From NCBI RefSeq assembly GCF_014170305.1, contig NZ_LZZT01000025.1:1-64000 (forward strand): a stretch of 64,000 bases of DNA. The letters are read 5' to 3'. Below, in pieces: positions 43,818 through 53,138 of the stretch. Every line of letters begins with the position of its first letter. Position 1 is the stretch's first letter. The translations under genes were made by a program, and so were the position numbers. A model generated the notes under the pieces. It made no database searches, had not been told where the DNA came from, and saw only the letters and a list, made by a program, of their open reading frames with translations. This DNA comes from Achromobacter sp. UMC71. GTDB lineage: Bacteria; Pseudomonadota; Gammaproteobacteria; Burkholderiales; Burkholderiaceae_B.

Positions 43818-44950
43818 GGAAGATCCTGCAAAGTTGCCGCCGGCGCCAGGCGCTGGTAGCGGTTGAGATGATGGTGCGCATCGCCCAGCGTGTAGTCGAT
43901 CGCCATCAGGCGCTTCACGTGGCGGCCGACGCCCAGTTCCTGCGTCATGCCCATGCCGCCATGCAGATGGATGCTCTGCTGCCCGATATGGCGGCCAGCC
44001 TGGCCGCACTTGTACTTGGCCGCCGAGGCCAGCCGGGCGCACGACGGATCGCCGGCCTGGGCTGCCGATGCCGCCCGCCACATCAGCGAGCGCGACGGTT
44101 CCAGCAACAGCAGCATGTCGGCCAGCCGATGCTGCAAGGCCTGGAACGCGATCAGGGGCTTGCCGAACTGTTTGCGGGTTTCCAGATAACCGCGTGTGGT
44201 GTCCAATAGGGCCTGCATCGATCCCACGGCTTCGGCGCACAGGCCGATGCGCGCCAGGTCCGCCGCATGCGCCAGCGCCTGTCCCGCCAGGCCCAGGCAC
44301 GCATCGGCCGGCACCCGGCAGCCGGAGAAGCGCAGATCCGCGTAACTGCGCCCGTCCAGCCCGGCCTGTCCGCGCCGGGCGAGTCCTTGCGCCGCGCCAT
44401 CCACCAGGAAGACCGCCACGCCGTCATCGGTACGGGCGGTCACCAGCAGATGCGCCGCGCCGGCGCCATGGGCAATCCGGCACTTCGCGCCGTCCAGTAC
44501 CCAGCCATCGCCGTCGCGCCGGGCCAGGGTCCGCACATCGTCGAGCGAGGCGTCGGAATGCGCTTCGGTATGCGCCAGAACGGGTGCCGCGCGGCCTTCG
44601 GCCAGCGCCGCCAGCAAGGCCTGGGCACGGTCTGCCGCAGGCAGCAGGGCCAGCAGCTGGCCGCACAGCAGCGCACTGATGTCGTACGGCTCGGTCACCT
44701 GGGCATATCCGAGCCGCTGCATCACCACGCAGACGTCGGTCAGCCCTGCCCCCATGCCGCCCGCCGATTCCGGCAGGCCCAACCCGATCAGGCCCATGCC
44801 GGCGAACGCCTGCCAATGCGCCGAATGGACCGGATCGGCCGTGGGGTCGCAGGCGCCACGCGGCTGGCCCACGGCCGGATACTCCTGCGACACGTAGCGC
44901 GCCACCGCGTCATCCAGCAGGCGCTGGTCTTCGGTCAGGTCTCTTTGCAC
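43814..44950 (-). CDS. Acyl-CoA dehydrogenase, shorter/divergent subunit type
   Basis: 378 residues. Acyl-CoA dehydrogenase fold: GLPESAGGMGAGLTDVCVVM, LDGAKCRIAHGAGAAHLLVT, and C-terminal HLHGGMGMTQELGVGRHVKR. The usual YxEPxxGSD signature in the middle domain is replaced by LAHTEAHSDASLDD. It pairs with the next dehydrogenase two bases upstream. Adjacent unequal pairs of this kind can form heteromeric enzymes acting on steroid or other bulky side-chains, so a joint enzyme is likely (inference). Confidence 0.85.
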   Translation of the reverse strand: MQRDLTEDQRLLDDAVARYVSQEYPAVGQPRGACDPTADPVHSAHWQAFAGMGLIGLGLPESAGGMGAGLTDVCVVMQRLGYAQVTEPYDISALLCGQLLALLPAADRAQALLAALAEGRAAPVLAHTEAHSDASLDDVRTLARRDGDGWVLDGAKCRIAHGAGAAHLLVTARTDDGVAVFLVDGAAQGLARRGQAGLDGRSYADLRFSGCRVPADACLGLAGQALAHAADLARIGLCAEAVGSMQALLDTTRGYLETRKQFGKPLIAFQALQHRLADMLLLLEPSRSLMWRAASAAQAGDPSCARLASAAKYKCGQAGRHIGQQSIHLHGGMGMTQELGVGRHVKRLMAIDYTLGDAHHHLNRYQRLAPAATLQDLP

Positions 44951-44952
44951 GG

Positions 44953-46140
44953 TTATGCCTCCAGGCCCGACTTGGCGATGATGTTCTTCTGCACTTCGTC
45001 CGTGCCACCATAGATCGATATCTTGCGCAGGTTCAGATAGAACCCCGGTATGGCCTGCAAGGCCTCTTCCAGCGTGGGTTCACCGTCCATGTATGTGCGC
45101 TCCAGCGCCTCGGAACAATAGGCCAGTCCGTGCATGCCGGCCATGTCGGCCTGCATCCGCGAAATCGCCTGCGCCAGGTTGGACCCCATCAGCTTCAACA
45201 TCGACGCCTCGGCGCCGTGCCCTGCGCCGCGCTGCGTCCGCGCGATCAGCCGCAGGTTGGTCTGCTCCAGCGCCAGCGTGTCGATCTCGAGTTCCGCCAG
45301 CCGGCTGGCATGCAGCGGATCGTCGGCCAGCGGCTTTCCATCGACCAGGCGCTCGGTGGCATAACGGCGCAAATGGGCAAGCTCGCGCTTGGCCCGCCCC
45401 ACCCGCGCGGCGCCGAAGCGCTCGTGCGACAGCAGATACTTCGCGTATGTCCAGCCCTGGTTCAACTCGCCGATCCAGTGCGAGCGCGGCACGGCCACCT
45501 CGTCCAGGAACACCTCGTTGATCTCGTGGCCGCCATCCAGCGTCTCGATCGGCCGCACCGACACGCCGGGACCGCGCATGTCCACCAGCACGAACGAGAT
45601 GCCCTCCTGCGGCTTGCCCCCCGCGTCGGTACGCACTAGGCAGAACATCATGTCCGCATACTGCGCATACGTGGTCCAGGTCTTCTGGCCATTGACGACC
45701 AGCACGTCGCCCACCTGCCGGGCGGACGTCTTCAAGGACGCCAGGTCCGATCCCGATCCCGGCTCCGAATAGCCCTGGCACCACCAGTCCTCGCCGCTGA
45801 GGATACGCGGCAGGAAATGCCGCTTCTGCCAATCCGAACCATAGGCCATGATCACCGGGCCGACCATGCGCAACCCGAAGGGCACGGTCTCGGGCGCGCC
45901 GGCCAGCGCGCTCTCTTCGTCGAAGACATCGCGTTGCTCGATGCTCCACGCCGCGCCGCCGTGCTCCGCCGGCCAGTTGGGCGCGACCCAGCCCTGCTCG
46001 CGCAGGATGTGATGCCAACGCAGCAGGTCCTGCTTATCGAGGCGCTGGTGATCCATCACTTTGCGCCGCAAATCCGCGGGCAGGCGCTCGCGCAGGAAAT
46101 CCCGCACTTCCTGACGAAACGCAGCCAGATCAACCGCCAT
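44953..46140 (-). CDS. Acyl-CoA dehydrogenase
   Basis: 395 residues. Contains the family signature GYSEPGSGSDLASLKTSA and the C-terminal YGGTDEVQKNIIAKSGL. FAD-dependent, it introduces the alpha-beta double bond of an acyl-CoA. It overlaps the CoA-transferase beta-subunit stop by eleven bases and lies two bases before the partner dehydrogenase. Confidence 0.92.
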   Translation of the reverse strand: MAVDLAAFRQEVRDFLRERLPADLRRKVMDHQRLDKQDLLRWHHILREQGWVAPNWPAEHGGAAWSIEQRDVFDEESALAGAPETVPFGLRMVGPVIMAYGSDWQKRHFLPRILSGEDWWCQGYSEPGSGSDLASLKTSARQVGDVLVVNGQKTWTTYAQYADMMFCLVRTDAGGKPQEGISFVLVDMRGPGVSVRPIETLDGGHEINEVFLDEVAVPRSHWIGELNQGWTYAKYLLSHERFGAARVGRAKRELAHLRRYATERLVDGKPLADDPLHASRLAELEIDTLALEQTNLRLIARTQRGAGHGAEASMLKLMGSNLAQAISRMQADMAGMHGLAYCSEALERTYMDGEPTLEEALQAIPGFYLNLRKISIYGGTDEVQKNIIAKSGLEA

Positions 46141-46792
46141 CGCCCACCTCCAGCGCGAATTGCAACGGCGCCTCGGTCGCGTCCTGCAAGGCCCGGCGCG
46201 TCAGGCCGGGTGCCATGCCGCGCACGACGAAGCCCTCGGCCGTCACGTCCAGCGTCGCCAGATCTGTGTAAACGCGGTCGACGCAGGCCGCGCCGGTCAG
46301 CGGCAGGTCGCACACGCGCTTCAGGCGCGGACGGCCATCGCGCGTGGTGTGCTCCATCAGTACGTGCACACGCTTGGCGCCCACCGCCAGATCCATCGCG
46401 CCGCCCACCGCGGCGGCCAGGCGCGTATCGCCCAGCGACCAGTTGGCCAGGTCGCCGCGCTCCGACACCTGGTAGGCGCCCAGGATGCAGTAATCCAGAT
46501 GCCCGCCCCGCATCATCGCGAACGAGTCCGCGTGATGGAAGAAGCTGCCGCCCACCGCCAGCGCCACGCTGGTCTTGCTGGCGTTGGTCAGGTCGGGGTC
46601 GACGGGATCATCCGCCGTGCGGGCGCGCATGCCCAGGATGCCGTTCTCGCTGTGCACCGTGATGCCATCCTCGGGCCGCCAGTGATCCAGCGCCATCACG
46701 GGCATGCCGATACCGAGGTTGACGTAGGAGCCCGCGGGAATGTCCCGCGCGGCGCGGCGCGCCATTTCGTCGCGTGTGAACCGTTCGATCAT
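46130..46792 (-). CDS. 3-oxoacid CoA-transferase, subunit B
   Basis: 220 residues. Shows GSYVNLGIGMPVMAL and the catalytic-Glu motif HSENGILGM, with the glycine-rich GGAMDLAVGAKRV block. Class I CoA-transferases (PcaJ/ScoB type) move CoA from succinyl-CoA to a 3-oxoacid or related acid through this Glu. Start overlaps the A-subunit stop (ATGA). Confidence 0.92.
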   Translation of the reverse strand: MIERFTRDEMARRAARDIPAGSYVNLGIGMPVMALDHWRPEDGITVHSENGILGMRARTADDPVDPDLTNASKTSVALAVGGSFFHHADSFAMMRGGHLDYCILGAYQVSERGDLANWSLGDTRLAAAVGGAMDLAVGAKRVHVLMEHTTRDGRPRLKRVCDLPLTGAACVDRVYTDLATLDVTAEGFVVRGMAPGLTRRALQDATEAPLQFALEVGDGG

Positions 46793-47472
46793 GATTGCGC
46801 TCCATACCAGGCGTCGGACACCTGCACCACGCGCTGCACGAAAATGCCCGGCGTGACGATGTGTTCCGGGTCCAGCTCGCCCGCCTGACCGAGGGTATGC
46901 ACCTGCACGATGGCCGTGCGGCCCGCCATGCACATCAGGGGACCGAAGTTACGGCCCGCCTTGCGATACATCACGTTGCCCAGCGGGTCCGCCCGATAGG
47001 CCTTCACCAACGCATAATCCGCGCGCAACGGCCTCTCAAACACATGGCCCACGCCGTCGATCATGCGCGTTTCCTTGCCTTCGGCCAGCAGCGTGCCGTA
47101 GCCCGTGGGCGTGAAGAAGCCTCCCAGCCCGGCGCCAGCGGCCCTCAACCGTTCAGCCAGGGTGCCCTGCGGCACGCACTCGTACTCGATGCGCCCCTCG
47201 GCGAAGGCAGACTCGAAGGCCTGCGACTCGGCTCCGCGCGGATACGATGCGATCAGCTTGCGTACCCGTCCCAGCCGGATCATGCGGGCCAGGCCCGCGT
47301 CGCCGGTGCCGCTGTTGTTGCACACCACCGTCAGGTCGCGCGCGCCCTGCTCCACCAGGGCATCGATCAATTCGACCGGCTGTCCGGCCAGGCCGAAACC
47401 GCTGATCAACACGGTCGCGCCATCGGGCACGTCCGCCAGCGCCCGTGCGGGCGACTCCACTATCTTGTCCAT
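46789..47472 (-). CDS. 3-oxoacid CoA-transferase, subunit A
   Basis: 227 residues. VLISGFGLAGQPVELIDALV and NNSGTGDAGLARMI are the A-subunit marks; TPTGYGTLLAEGKETRMIDG and a glycine-rich C-terminus follow. It forms the heteromer with subunit B encoded next. The chosen ATG (MDKIVESPARAL) fits the family start. Confidence 0.92.
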   Translation of the reverse strand: MDKIVESPARALADVPDGATVLISGFGLAGQPVELIDALVEQGARDLTVVCNNSGTGDAGLARMIRLGRVRKLIASYPRGAESQAFESAFAEGRIEYECVPQGTLAERLRAAGAGLGGFFTPTGYGTLLAEGKETRMIDGVGHVFERPLRADYALVKAYRADPLGNVMYRKAGRNFGPLMCMAGRTAIVQVHTLGQAGELDPEHIVTPGIFVQRVVQVSDAWYGAQS

Positions 47473-47479
47473 GTCCGCC

Positions 47480-48643
47480 TCACACGCTATGCGAAAGAAT
47501 GGCTGTCGCCTGGCTGGACAGCACGCCGCCATTGCCATGCACCAGCGCGACGTCGGCACGCTCCACCTGCCGCTCGCCGGCCTCGCGGCGCAATTGCGCC
47601 ACCGCCTCGATCACCAGGAAGATGCTGTACATGCCCGGATGGCCAAACGACAGGCCGCCACCGTTGGTGTTCATGGGAAAATCGCCGCCGGGCGCGATAC
47701 GGCCGCCACTGACGAACGCGCCGCCCTCGCCCTTGGCGCAAAAGCCCAGGTCTTCCAAGAACAGGATCGGGTTGATGGTGAAGGCGTCGTACAGCTGCAC
47801 CAGGTCGACGTCCGAGGGGCCCAGCCCCGCCTCGGCGAACGCGTCCCGGCCCGAGTCCACGGCAGGGGTCACCGTCAGGTCTGGCATGCACGAGATCTGC
47901 CGGTGCCAATGCGCGTGCCCCGACCCCAGCACGTAGATCGGCCGCTCGTGCAGGCCGCGGGCCCGGTCCGCGCGCGTGACCACGTAGGCGCCGGCGCCGT
48001 CTGTCACCAGGCAGCAATCGCGCACGCTCAGCGGGTCGGACACGAGCGGAGAAGCCAGCACGTCCTCAACCGTCAGCGGTTTGCGCGAGAAGGCCTGCGG
48101 ATTTAGCTGCGCCCACCGCCGGGCGGCCACCGCCACCTCGGCCAGTTGCCGACGCGTGGTGCCGTACTGGTACATGTGCCGCGATGCGGCCAGCGCATAA
48201 CTGGAAACGGGATTGAAGGGCTTGTACGGATGCTCGTAGGGCTGGGGATCCAGTGCGGCGCGCATCTGGTTGATCTGGCTGCTGCTGGGCACGCTGCGCG
48301 GGTTGGCGCCGTAGCAAACCAGCACGTTCTCGCACAGCCCGGCGTCGATGGCCATCGCGGCGACCTTCAGGTCGGCGATGAACGACGAACCGCCGAACAT
48401 GGTGCTATCCGAGAACGATGGCCGGATACCCAAGTACTCGGCCATGCGCATGACCCACCACGGCGACGTCAGGCTGGACGTAATGATGCCGTCGATCTGT
48501 GCCATCTTCAGTCCGCTGGTGGCCACCGCGTGGTGCGCCGCCTGCGAGATGATCTCCTGCTCGGTGCGGCCGCCGCAATCGCCCAATCCCGCCATGCCGG
48601 TACCCAGCACAGCGATCGCGCCTCGATAGCTCTTCCTGGTCAT
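47480..48643 (-). CDS. SCP2/Ltp-type thiolase
   Basis: 387 residues of the sterol-carrier-protein thiolase branch: GTGMAGLGDCGGRTEQEII at the start, VLVCYGANPRS, CCLVTDGAGAYVVTR, VQLYDAFTINPILFLEDLGF, and C-terminal NTNGGGLSFGHPGM and HGNGGVLSSQ with the catalytic His positions. Partnered with a DUF35 protein, as such aldolases or thiolases often are. It would cleave C-C bonds of a 3-oxoacyl-CoA or 3-hydroxyacyl-CoA. Confidence 0.88.
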   Translation of the reverse strand: MTRKSYRGAIAVLGTGMAGLGDCGGRTEQEIISQAAHHAVATSGLKMAQIDGIITSSLTSPWWVMRMAEYLGIRPSFSDSTMFGGSSFIADLKVAAMAIDAGLCENVLVCYGANPRSVPSSSQINQMRAALDPQPYEHPYKPFNPVSSYALAASRHMYQYGTTRRQLAEVAVAARRWAQLNPQAFSRKPLTVEDVLASPLVSDPLSVRDCCLVTDGAGAYVVTRADRARGLHERPIYVLGSGHAHWHRQISCMPDLTVTPAVDSGRDAFAEAGLGPSDVDLVQLYDAFTINPILFLEDLGFCAKGEGGAFVSGGRIAPGGDFPMNTNGGGLSFGHPGMYSIFLVIEAVAQLRREAGERQVERADVALVHGNGGVLSSQATAILSHSV

Positions 48644-49161
48644 GCCGCCTCCGTCGCTGAGAACACCAGCAGCGGCTGGCCATCCTGGCGCGCCACGCGG
48701 GCCCTCACGCGCAGCCCGATGGCAACGCGCTCGCTGTCCGTATCGACGACGGTGCTCATCAGGCGAGGGCCCTCGTCCAGATCGACCAAGCAGACATTGT
48801 GCGAGCCGTTCTTGCCTCGCACCGTCGTGGTGGCGTAGACCGTGCCCCGGCCGCTGGGCGATACCCATCGCAGGCTGTCGGCGCCGCAATGTGGGCAGAT
48901 CACACGGGGAAAGAAATGGTGCCGGTTGCAGGCCTGGCATAGGGGGATCATGAACTGGCCGTCGGCCAAGAACTCAAAGTATTCGCGATCGGCGCTGCCG
49001 GCCGCTTCACTGCTGGTATGCGACATGCGTTCCCACGCTGCCCGATGGGCAGCAGTCTCCGGTTCTAGGTATGCCCGCCGCGCAAGAGGCCGGCGAAGAT
49101 TGGTGAACCATTCTAGGATTGGCGGCCTCGCACGACCATCCGAAAGATTCGAAGTCGCCAT
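48640..49161 (-). CDS. DUF35 OB-fold/zinc-ribbon thiolase partner
   Basis: 173 residues. The zinc ribbon CQACNRHHFFPRVICPHC is followed by an OB-fold region (GRGTVYATTTVRG). DUF35 proteins form complexes with SCP2-type thiolases and aldolases and bind acyl-CoA. Its start is uncertain: the longer start gives an extra N-terminal 45 residues, and ATG at 49026 (MSHTSSEAAG) is closer to usual. First gene of the seven-gene operon and overlaps the thiolase start. Confidence 0.82.
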   Translation of the reverse strand: MATSNLSDGRARPPILEWFTNLRRPLARRAYLEPETAAHRAAWERMSHTSSEAAGSADREYFEFLADGQFMIPLCQACNRHHFFPRVICPHCGADSLRWVSPSGRGTVYATTTVRGKNGSHNVCLVDLDEGPRLMSTVVDTDSERVAIGLRVRARVARQDGQPLLVFSATEAA

Positions 49162-49789
49162 TGGTGAGATTCGAATCGAGGCCCGGCCCGGAGGAAAAGC
49201 AGTGAACTCATGTCCTGCGAGGTTCATTCGCCGCGTAATGCAATTGGCGCTTTCGAAACCGCACGCGAGCGCTGATGTCGCCTCTCAAGGTCGATCAGTC
49301 TCGGCTCTCGGCGGGACGCGTCCATAAATTCCCCCCGCGCCAAGGTGGCGCGCAGTAGCCGCACGGCACGTTCTTCATCAACGTGCTCGACGCCCTGATC
49401 ATCGGCATCACCTTCATGATGCTAGCGTTGAAGACCGCGCTACCGCGGTCGGTCCGCCTGTTCGGTGCGACCTATCGGCGTTGTGTTGGCGCGGACAGGC
49501 GCGGGGCATGGCAGGCCTGAGGAGGCTTTGCCAAGATATCCGCGACCACGACCGGCGCCGAAAAAGAGACGGCGCAGTATTCCGCGCCGCTCTGCGGCCC
49601 TTCAACGTTCTAACGACTGTTGAGTCTAACTTGTTGCCCTCTTGGCGCGGAGCCCCGTGAGCATAGACTCGTGGTGACAGCTGCAATCCCAATCGCAGCC
49701 TTCACGCCCTCGACCAAGTAGTCTGACCTGCTCCGGGCCACTTGCTGACGCCCATTCGGTCGCACACTCCATGGCGGCCAGTTTCTATC
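49162..49789. other. Intergenic stretch with a possible gene remnant
   Basis: No intact gene. In the plus frame around 49360-49520 the translation FFINVLDALIIGITFMMLAL ends in a basic tail, resembling the last membrane segment of a transporter cut off at its 5' side. The identity is not recognised. The promoter of the DUF35-led operon must also lie here. Confidence 0.35.
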
Positions 49790-51016
49790 TTATGGTGCAG
49801 CAATGATCCCGGCATCATGCAGACGGCCAATGGCGCCGCTATCCAAGCCGAGCACTTCGTGCAGCAGGATATCTGTATGCGCTCCCAGCTGTGGAGCGGG
49901 CGCGGTGGGCGTGCGATCAAGACCGGAAACTCGAGATGCAGCGCCGGCGCTCCAATGTTCTCCGATGCCCTCGGTGGTGATGCGCTCGAAGACAGGATTG
50001 GCTGCGCCCATGCGCGGGTCCCTCTCGAGCAGTTCAAGCACTGTGCCGTAGCGGCCCCAGCACACTTTGTGCTCGCTGAGCGCCGCTTCGACTTGGGCTG
50101 CCTTACGTGTGGCGAACCAGGGCTCAACCAGACTGGCGATCACGTCGCGGCCTTGGAAACGTTGAGCCTCGTCGCGAAAATCGAGGCCCAGGCGGTTTTC
50201 GGCCGCGCTAATCGATTCAGCGATGCTGCAGCATTGGACCAGGGCCCTCCACTGTCCGGCGGAAATCGCCGCCACCATGATACGAACGCCGTCCGCGGTA
50301 GCGAAGTCGCGTCCGAATGCACCATACAGGTGATTTCCAATAGAGGGCCTCTCTTGCTTTAGCAATTCGGCTTCGGCAAGTACCCCCAAATGCGACAGCA
50401 TTGAGAATGCGACATCCGACAGGGCAAGCTTGATTTCGGCGCCGCTTCCTGTCGCCATACGGCGGTTTAGCGCCGCCGTAATTGCGAACGCGGCTTGGTA
50501 GGCACAAGCGATGTCCCAAGCGGGCAAGACGTGATTGACGGGCCGTTCGATGCCCCCCCCGCCCGTGACGGCGGGATAGCCCGTTGCACAATTCACCGTG
50601 TAGTCCACAGCAGTACTGCCGTCGGGGTTTCCCTGAATGGTGCAACTGATCAGGTCGGCACGGCGAGCAGCAAGCACGTCATGGGCCAGCCAAGGTGCGG
50701 CGACATTCGTCAGCAAGACACCGGCTTGCGGACCGGGCGCGGTGGCTAATGCCTGGATAAGTTCGCGGCCTTCGGGCTTGCGCAGGTCGATGGCGATGGA
50801 TCGCTTGCCTTTGTTCAATGCGGTCCAGTACAAGCTGCGGCCGTTGCCGTCGGCTTGCGGCATGCGCGGCATGCGGCCGTAGTCGATGCCGCCTCCGATC
50901 ATGTCCACGCGGATGACATCGGCGCCGAACTGCGCCAGCGTCAAGCCAGCCAGCGGTGCGGCGATAAAGGCCGAGCTTTCGATGACGCGTACGCCGCCGA
51001 GGAAGGAATAAGTCAT
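49790..51016 (-). CDS. Class III CoA-transferase, 2-methylfumaryl-CoA isomerase (Mct)-like
   Basis: 408 residues, CaiB/BaiF family: VRVIESSAFIAAPLAGLTLA, GADVIRVDMIGGGIDYGRMP, NKGKRSIAIDLRKPEGREL, NHVLPAWDIACAYQ. The GGGIDYGR and SAVDYTVNCA-type blocks recall mesaconyl-CoA C1-C4 CoA transferases (Mct) more than generic formyl- or carnitine-CoA transferases. That assignment is from memory of the family and unverified. Last gene of the ligase-MaoC-SDR-hydratase-thiolase operon. Confidence 0.82.
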   Translation of the reverse strand: MTYSFLGGVRVIESSAFIAAPLAGLTLAQFGADVIRVDMIGGGIDYGRMPRMPQADGNGRSLYWTALNKGKRSIAIDLRKPEGRELIQALATAPGPQAGVLLTNVAAPWLAHDVLAARRADLISCTIQGNPDGSTAVDYTVNCATGYPAVTGGGGIERPVNHVLPAWDIACAYQAAFAITAALNRRMATGSGAEIKLALSDVAFSMLSHLGVLAEAELLKQERPSIGNHLYGAFGRDFATADGVRIMVAAISAGQWRALVQCCSIAESISAAENRLGLDFRDEAQRFQGRDVIASLVEPWFATRKAAQVEAALSEHKVCWGRYGTVLELLERDPRMGAANPVFERITTEGIGEHWSAGAASRVSGLDRTPTAPAPQLGAHTDILLHEVLGLDSGAIGRLHDAGIIAAP

Positions 51017-51020
51017 TGCG

Positions 51021-52217
51021 TCAGGCCCTTTCGAACACAGCCGCCATGCCTTGGCCGCCGCCTATGCACATGGTCTCCAGGCCGTAGCGCTCGCCACGGC
51101 GGGAGAGCTCGTGCAACAGTGACGTCATGATGCGCACGCCAGTTGCGCCGACGGGGTGGCCCAGCGAAATTCCGGATCCATTCACATTGAAGCGATCCGG
51201 GTCGTTCCAGCCCCATCCTTTGGCGCAGGCTAGCGCCTGGCAGGCGAAGGCTTCGTTCAATTCAACCAGGCCCATGTCGTCAAAGCCCAGGCCGTTGCGG
51301 GCGAACAGCTTCTGCACGGCGGGAACGGGACCAATGCCCATATGCGAGGGCTCGCAACCGGCTGCGGCCCAGCTGTGCAAGTAGCCGATGGGCTTGAGCC
51401 CCAGGGCTTCCAACTTGTCTTCGGCCACAATCAGGCAAGCCGCTGCCGCGTCGTTCTGCTGGCAGGCGTTGCCGGCGGTCACGACGCCGTCCTTCATGAT
51501 CGGCCTCAGGCTTGCCAGCTGATCCAGCGTCAAGTCGCTGCGTATGCCTTCATCACGCGAGACGACCAAGGCGTCGCCCTTGCGCTGGGGAACGCGCACG
51601 GACACGACTTCGTCTTGGAATTTACCGGACTCCCAAGCGGCAGAAGCACGCTGATGGCTGCGCAGCGCAAAGGCGTCGGCCTCTGCGCGCGTGATGCCGT
51701 AGTCCCGGGCCAGGTTTTCGGCGGTTTCTATCATGCCGCTTATCGTGCCGAACCGCGATACCGGTTGCGAGCGTTCGCGTCCACGCTCCAACCGGTCGTG
51801 AAAGCGTACAGTGCCCGCGCGCTTACCCCAGCGCATATCGGTGGTGTAGTACTCGACGTTGCTCATGCTTTCTACGCCGCCGGCCATGACCACGTCGGCA
51901 GCGCCGGTTTGCACCATCATCGCGGCGGTAGCGATGGCTTGCAGACCACTACCGCAACGGCGGTCCAGCTGCATGCCGGCGACTTCGATGGGAAAGCCCG
52001 CCTGCAAGGCGATCCAGCGCCCCGTGCACGGCACCTCACCATTGGCATAGGAATGCGCGAATACCACGTCCTCGATGCGAGCTGGGTCCAGGCCGGTGCG
52101 CTCGATGATGGCGCGGGCGACGGTAGCGCCCAGTTCTTCGACCGGCACGGGGCGCAGAACGCCACCAAATGCGCCGATCGGCGTACGAAGGGGAGAGACG
52201 ATAGCGGCGCGTTTCAT
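51021..52217 (-). CDS. Acetyl-CoA C-acyltransferase (thiolase)
   Basis: 398 residues. Nucleophile Cys in QLDRRCGSGLQAI, VMAGGVESMS, NVNGSGISLGHPVGATG with the catalytic His, and GLETMCIGGGQGMA with the second Cys. Degradative type by length. It would release acetyl- or propionyl-CoA as the last beta-oxidation step of its operon. Confidence 0.94.
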   Translation of the reverse strand: MKRAAIVSPLRTPIGAFGGVLRPVPVEELGATVARAIIERTGLDPARIEDVVFAHSYANGEVPCTGRWIALQAGFPIEVAGMQLDRRCGSGLQAIATAAMMVQTGAADVVMAGGVESMSNVEYYTTDMRWGKRAGTVRFHDRLERGRERSQPVSRFGTISGMIETAENLARDYGITRAEADAFALRSHQRASAAWESGKFQDEVVSVRVPQRKGDALVVSRDEGIRSDLTLDQLASLRPIMKDGVVTAGNACQQNDAAAACLIVAEDKLEALGLKPIGYLHSWAAAGCEPSHMGIGPVPAVQKLFARNGLGFDDMGLVELNEAFACQALACAKGWGWNDPDRFNVNGSGISLGHPVGATGVRIMTSLLHELSRRGERYGLETMCIGGGQGMAAVFERA

Positions 52218-52301
52218 GCGGCTTCCTGGAAGTAAGGTCGGATGGAGCGGATCAATTTCGGTGTGGGAGAGTCACCGCGCGCGCTCAGCGCGGTGGGAGC
52301 T

Positions 52302-53138
52302 TTAGCTGTTTTCCTGTCCATGACCACGCGGGTTCTCATGGAGCGCATCCGGATATCGGGGAGGCTCCTTAGCTAAAAAGGCACGGACGCCCTCGCAAGC
52401 TTCGGCCGAGGTGAATGCGCGTTCCGACAACGGCAAGGCGCGCGCGATCGCGCCGGCTTCGGTGTCGTCCCAACTATAGCTAATGGCCGTCTTGCACAGA
52501 GACAGCGCGAGCGGCGGGCGCGTAGTCAATTGTTGGGCCAAGGTCAGTGCCTGTGCCAGAGCCTCGCCCGAAGGCGAGATCCGGTTGATCAAGCCCCACG
52601 CCAATGCCGTAGCCGCATCGATGGGCTCGCCCAACAGCATCATTTCCTTGGCGCGCGTAGCGCCGATGCGGCGCGTAACCCTTACCGGCCCGCCACTACC
52701 GGGGAATACTCCAAGCTTGATTTCGGGCAGTGCAAAGCGCGCTGCGGGATCTGCCACGATGAAATCGCAGCACACCGCGATTTCCAGACCGCCACCGAAC
52801 GCCACGCCATGCACGGCGGCAACCGTGGGCTTGGGAAAAGCGGCCAGCGCCGCGAACACCTCATGCTGCAGTTCCAGTTTTTCCGGGCCTATCCGTCCGG
52901 GCTGCATCAAGGGTTGGAACTCCTCGATGTCCGAACCCGCGCAGAACGCCCGTCCCGCGCCGGTCAGCACCAGGGCGCGTACGCGGGCATCGGTAGACAG
53001 AGAATCCAGCGCCTGGCCGAGCGCGATCGTCAGCCCCCGGAACATCACATTCAGCGGCGGATTGTCCAGCGTCAGCACGGCGACGCCGTCATCCCGAATG
53101 TCGCAACGAACAGACACGCAATCAGCCATAGCGGCCAC
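52302..53138 (-). CDS. Enoyl-CoA hydratase/isomerase
   Basis: About 278 residues (or 275 from a second ATG). FCAGSDIEEF and GVAFGGGLEIAVCCDF oxyanion-hole motifs and FALPEIKLGVFPGSGG with the catalytic Glu. Overlaps the end of the upstream SDR gene by 8-17 bases depending on the start. Confidence 0.9.
   Translation of the reverse strand: MAAMADCVSVRCDIRDDGVAVLTLDNPPLNVMFRGLTIALGQALDSLSTDARVRALVLTGAGRAFCAGSDIEEFQPLMQPGRIGPEKLELQHEVFAALAAFPKPTVAAVHGVAFGGGLEIAVCCDFIVADPAARFALPEIKLGVFPGSGGPVRVTRRIGATRAKEMMLLGEPIDAATALAWGLINRISPSGEALAQALTLAQQLTTRPPLALSLCKTAISYSWDDTEAGAIARALPLSERAFTSAEACEGVRAFLAKEPPRYPDALHENPRGHGQENS

Noticed and set aside
42510-43859. 449-codon open frame on the plus strand
   Set aside because: Antisense shadow of the FadB-like gene, His/Gln/Arg-rich and without family features.
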